Below, in pieces: positions 5,781-8,022 of a stretch of 8,022 nt of DNA. The DNA is from an uncultured Micrococcaceae bacterium (GTDB taxonomy: Bacteria; Actinomycetota; Actinomycetes; Actinomycetales; Micrococcaceae), in contig CALBOC010000046.1 in assembly GCA_937896705.1 (NCBI GenBank), forward strand, positions 1 through 8,022, given 5' to 3'. A program made the translations under genes and the position numbers. Numbering within the stretch: position 1 is the first letter of the stretch; each line of letters opens with the position of its first letter. The notes under the pieces are model-generated. The model searched no databases. It saw nothing but the letters and a program-made list of their open reading frames with translations, and was not told the origin of the DNA.

Positions 5781-6659
5781 ATGAAACACCCCACCGCGCT
5801 GCACCGGTACACCTCCGCCGCGATTTCCAGCTCCGGCAAAGTCATCACCGAATACTCGACCTCCTTTGGGCTGGCGAGTCGATTTCTGGGCAAAGCCGCC
5901 CGTCGCGACATCGGCAATATTTACGCGCTGGTGCGCTTAGCCGATGAAATCGTCGACGGCGTCGCCCACGAAGCAGGCCTGGATACTGCGACCATCGCGA
6001 CCGAACTCGACCGGCTCGAAGAACAGACCGAAGCAGCTTTGACCACCGGCTACAGCACCAACTTGGTGGTCCACGCCTTTGTCACCACCGCCCGCAAACA
6101 CGGCATTGGTCCTGAGCTGACGCGCCCATTTTTTCGGTCGATGCGCGCGGATCTCCACCGTTTCGAACACACTGACGAAACCCTGGATGACTATATTTAC
6201 GGCTCGGCTGAAGTCGTGGGGCTGATGTGTCTGGCGGTGTTCCGGAACATGCCCGGGACCAACACCACCGACGATGCGATGCTTACCGCTTCTGCCCGAC
6301 GGCTCGGGGCCGCGTTTCAAAAAGTGAACTTCCTGCGTGACTTAGCAACCGATTACGCGGCGTTGGGGCGTTCGTATTTTCCCGACGTCGACCCGGCAGC
6401 CTTCGAAGAGGCCAAAAAACATCAGTTGGTCGCCGATATTCGTGCCGACCTGGCCGCGGCTAAGCCGGGTATTAAACGGCTGGATCCGCGTGCGCGCATT
6501 GGCGTGGATATGGCCCACCGGCTCTTCAGCGCCCTGACCGATGAGCTGGACGCCCGGCCAGCCGATGAACTGTTGTCACGCCGCGTGCGCGTGAACAACA
6601 CTCGGAAGTTGACCATCGCTGCACAAACCGTCTCTACCCACCTGCTGAAAAAGTCTTAA
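5781..6659 (+). CDS. crtB: Phytoene synthase
   Basis: This 292-residue squalene/phytoene synthase should join two GGPP head to head through prephytoene diphosphate to give C40 phytoene. It carries YSTSFGLASRFL (25-36), the first Asp-rich motif LADEIVDG (D55, D59), the YIYGSAEVVGLM helix (138-149) and the second motif NFLRDLATDYAALGRSYFP (D187, D191), all expected for an active enzyme. The length is normal for the family. The ATG follows the crtE stop with no gap, and GAGG inside the end of crtE (5768-5771), 9 nt upstream, acts as ribosome site, so the two are translated together. A squalene synthase role is less likely given the actinobacterial crt context and the absence of hopanoid genes here. 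Confidence 0.94.
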   Translation: MKHPTALHRYTSAAISSSGKVITEYSTSFGLASRFLGKAARRDIGNIYALVRLADEIVDGVAHEAGLDTATIATELDRLEEQTEAALTTGYSTNLVVHAFVTTARKHGIGPELTRPFFRSMRADLHRFEHTDETLDDYIYGSAEVVGLMCLAVFRNMPGTNTTDDAMLTASARRLGAAFQKVNFLRDLATDYAALGRSYFPDVDPAAFEEAKKHQLVADIRADLAAAKPGIKRLDPRARIGVDMAHRLFSALTDELDARPADELLSRRVRVNNTRKLTIAAQTVSTHLLKKS

Positions 6660-6662
6660 TCT

Positions 6663-8022
6663 ATGCCCGCTACCCACACCACCCCAGCGAAACCCACCGC
6701 CATCGTCATCGGAGCGGGCGTCGCTGGCCTCGCAACCGCGGGCTTGCTAGCCCGCGACGGCTACGACGTGACCGTGCTTGAAAAACAGCACCGGGTCGGA
6801 GGACGCGCCGGAGTCATCGAAGACGCCGGCTTCCGCTGGGATATGGGTCCCTCCTGGTGGCTGATGCCCGGGGCCTTTGAACACTTCTACCAGCTGATGG
6901 GCACGACCGTCGAGGACGAACTGGATCTGGTGCAACTCAACGATCCGGCGTTCCGGATGTTCACTCAAAACCATCCGCCTCTGGATGTGAGCACCGGCAG
7001 TCAGAACATCATGGAGCTGTTTGAGCGCCTCGAACCCGGAGCCGGGCAGCAGGTCCAGCAGTATCTTGCCGGCATGGAAACCGATTACCGGTTAGCCATT
7101 GAGCAGTTTCTCTATACCAACTTCACCGAACTGCGAGGGTTGACCACCGCGCAGATTTTGCGGCGGTTGGGTCGGCTGGCGCGCAAACTGACCCGGTCCA
7201 TCGAATCCGATGTTGCTGCCCAATTCGATCACGTGCAGCTGCGGCAGTTGTTGACCTATGCGGCCGTGTTTTTGTCTTCGGCGCCGAAGATCACGCCGGC
7301 GTTTTACGGGATCATGAATTACACGACCTTGGTCGAGGGCGTGGCCTACCCGATGGGCGGGTTCGGGACGTTTGTTGACTCGTTGTATCGCTTAGCGGTC
7401 GATGCCGGGGTGCAGATCGTCACCGGGGCAACCGTGGAACGCATCCACGCCCAGGCCAACGGACGCCCGAGGCGGCACGTGTCCTCGGTGACCTACCGGG
7501 ATGCCGCCGGAACTCACGAGCATGCCGCTGATATTGTCGTCTCCTGTGCTGACCGGCAACACACCGAAGCACACCTGATCGATGACCCGCGCGCGGCGCG
7601 ACCCAAATACTGGAAACGCCGCAACCCGGGACTGTCCAGCGTGCTGGCCTACCTGGGCGTCGAAGGCGAACTGCCCGAACTGGCACACCACTCGCTGTTC
7701 TTCAGTCAAGATTGGGACCCAGATTTTGCCGCCGTGTTCCCCAACGGTCGCACTAAGGCCAGCCCTGATCGCGGCACGTTTTCGCGCTCGCTGTATGTCT
7801 CGCGGCCCTCGGCCACCGATCCGAGTGTGGCCCCACCGGGTCACGAAAATGTGTTCCTGTTGATTCCGGTGCCGGCGATGGACAACGGGATCGTTGGCGA
7901 CCTCAACCATCCAGAAGACGCCGAGGTCACCGCCATCGTGGATGAGGCGATCGAGCTGGTCGGGCAGCGCATCGGCGTGCCGAACCTGGCCGATCGGATC
8001 GTCGCCCGCCACACCGTTGGCC
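6663..8022 (+). CDS. crtI: Phytoene desaturase, 3' end outside the window
   Basis: The first 453 codons are open with no stop or frameshift, and the gene runs off the right edge; family members are a little over 500 residues. This FAD-dependent enzyme should convert phytoene to lycopene in four steps at the membrane. Seen are the dinucleotide fold IVIGAGVAGLATAG (G17, G19, G22) ending in E40, then VGGRAG (45-50), and PSWWLMPG (63-70), typical of actinobacterial CrtI. A middle region, about residues 215-250, includes NYTTLVEGVAYPMGGFGTFVDSL-type substrate and FAD contacts. The family's C-terminal FAD motif lies past the edge. The ATG is 3 nt after the crtB stop with no clear Shine-Dalgarno sequence, so translation probably depends on coupling to crtB. 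The desaturation number (three or four) cannot be read from sequence. Confidence 0.93.
   Translation, partial: MPATHTTPAKPTAIVIGAGVAGLATAGLLARDGYDVTVLEKQHRVGGRAGVIEDAGFRWDMGPSWWLMPGAFEHFYQLMGTTVEDELDLVQLNDPAFRMFTQNHPPLDVSTGSQNIMELFERLEPGAGQQVQQYLAGMETDYRLAIEQFLYTNFTELRGLTTAQILRRLGRLARKLTRSIESDVAAQFDHVQLRQLLTYAAVFLSSAPKITPAFYGIMNYTTLVEGVAYPMGGFGTFVDSLYRLAVDAGVQIVTGATVERIHAQANGRPRRHVSSVTYRDAAGTHEHAADIVVSCADRQHTEAHLIDDPRAARPKYWKRRNPGLSSVLAYLGVEGELPELAHHSLFFSQDWDPDFAAVFPNGRTKASPDRGTFSRSLYVSRPSATDPSVAPPGHENVFLLIPVPAMDNGIVGDLNHPEDAEVTAIVDEAIELVGQRIGVPNLADRIVARHTVG

Noticed and set aside
7392..8012. 206-codon open frame on the minus strand
   Set aside because: It lies wholly opposite crtI, which has clear family motifs. 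The frame is a codon-bias shadow with no recognisable domain.
1..8022. CRISPR arrays, tRNA or rRNA genes, insertion sequences
   Set aside because: I saw no regularly spaced repeats, cloverleaf sequences, transposase frames or flanking inverted repeats.

Overview
The window looks like a chromosomal segment from an actinobacterium. The G+C content is moderately high, and the three crt proteins have actinobacterial-type motifs: a DDxLGxFGD second motif in the prenyl synthase, NFLRDLATDY in the phytoene synthase and PSWWLMP in the desaturase. The order crtE-crtB-crtI is that of the C50-carotenoid clusters of Micrococcales and Corynebacteriales. I lean to Micrococcales, but the genus cannot be fixed from this sequence.

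Layout, left to right. (1) Positions 1-27 hold the first nine codons of a minus-strand gene that leaves the window. It has a plausible sigma-70 promoter (28-83), and two DnaA-box-like 9-mers lie in the non-coding 28-202 stretch. (2) Positions 203-3682 are a tightly coupled minus-strand operon, transcribed right to left: ABC ATPase, ABC-2 type permease, DesK/NarL-type sensor histidine kinase and NarL/LuxR-type response regulator. The junctions are ATGA, TAATG and ATGA. A perfect 9-4-9 inverted repeat (3737-3758) lies just ahead of this operon and is a good candidate operator. (3) Positions 3751-4560 encode a minus-strand, Trp-rich, TspO/MBR-like membrane protein. (4) Positions 4561-4712 are a divergent control region with two small palindromes and back-to-back extended -10 elements. 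(5) Positions 4713-8022 are a plus-strand operon crtE (GGPP synthase), crtB (phytoene synthase) and crtI (phytoene desaturase, cut by the window end), with junctions of 0 and 3 nt.

How it works together. CrtE makes C20 GGPP, CrtB condenses two GGPP to phytoene, and CrtI desaturates phytoene toward lycopene. In related actinobacteria an elongase and C45/C50 cyclases follow; here they would lie past position 8022. The TspO-like gene shares its control region with crtE, so it is probably co-regulated with the pathway or feeds back on it. The ABC/two-component module is an ordinary stress- or drug-export type with its own regulator. A functional tie to the carotenoid genes, for example through membrane state, is only a guess.

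The gene content is recognisable throughout and I see no clearly undescribed multi-gene system. The most interesting unexplained signals are non-coding: the paired palindromes between tspO and crtE, the 9-4-9 repeat before the ABC/two-component operon, and the DnaA-like box over a promoter at the left edge.
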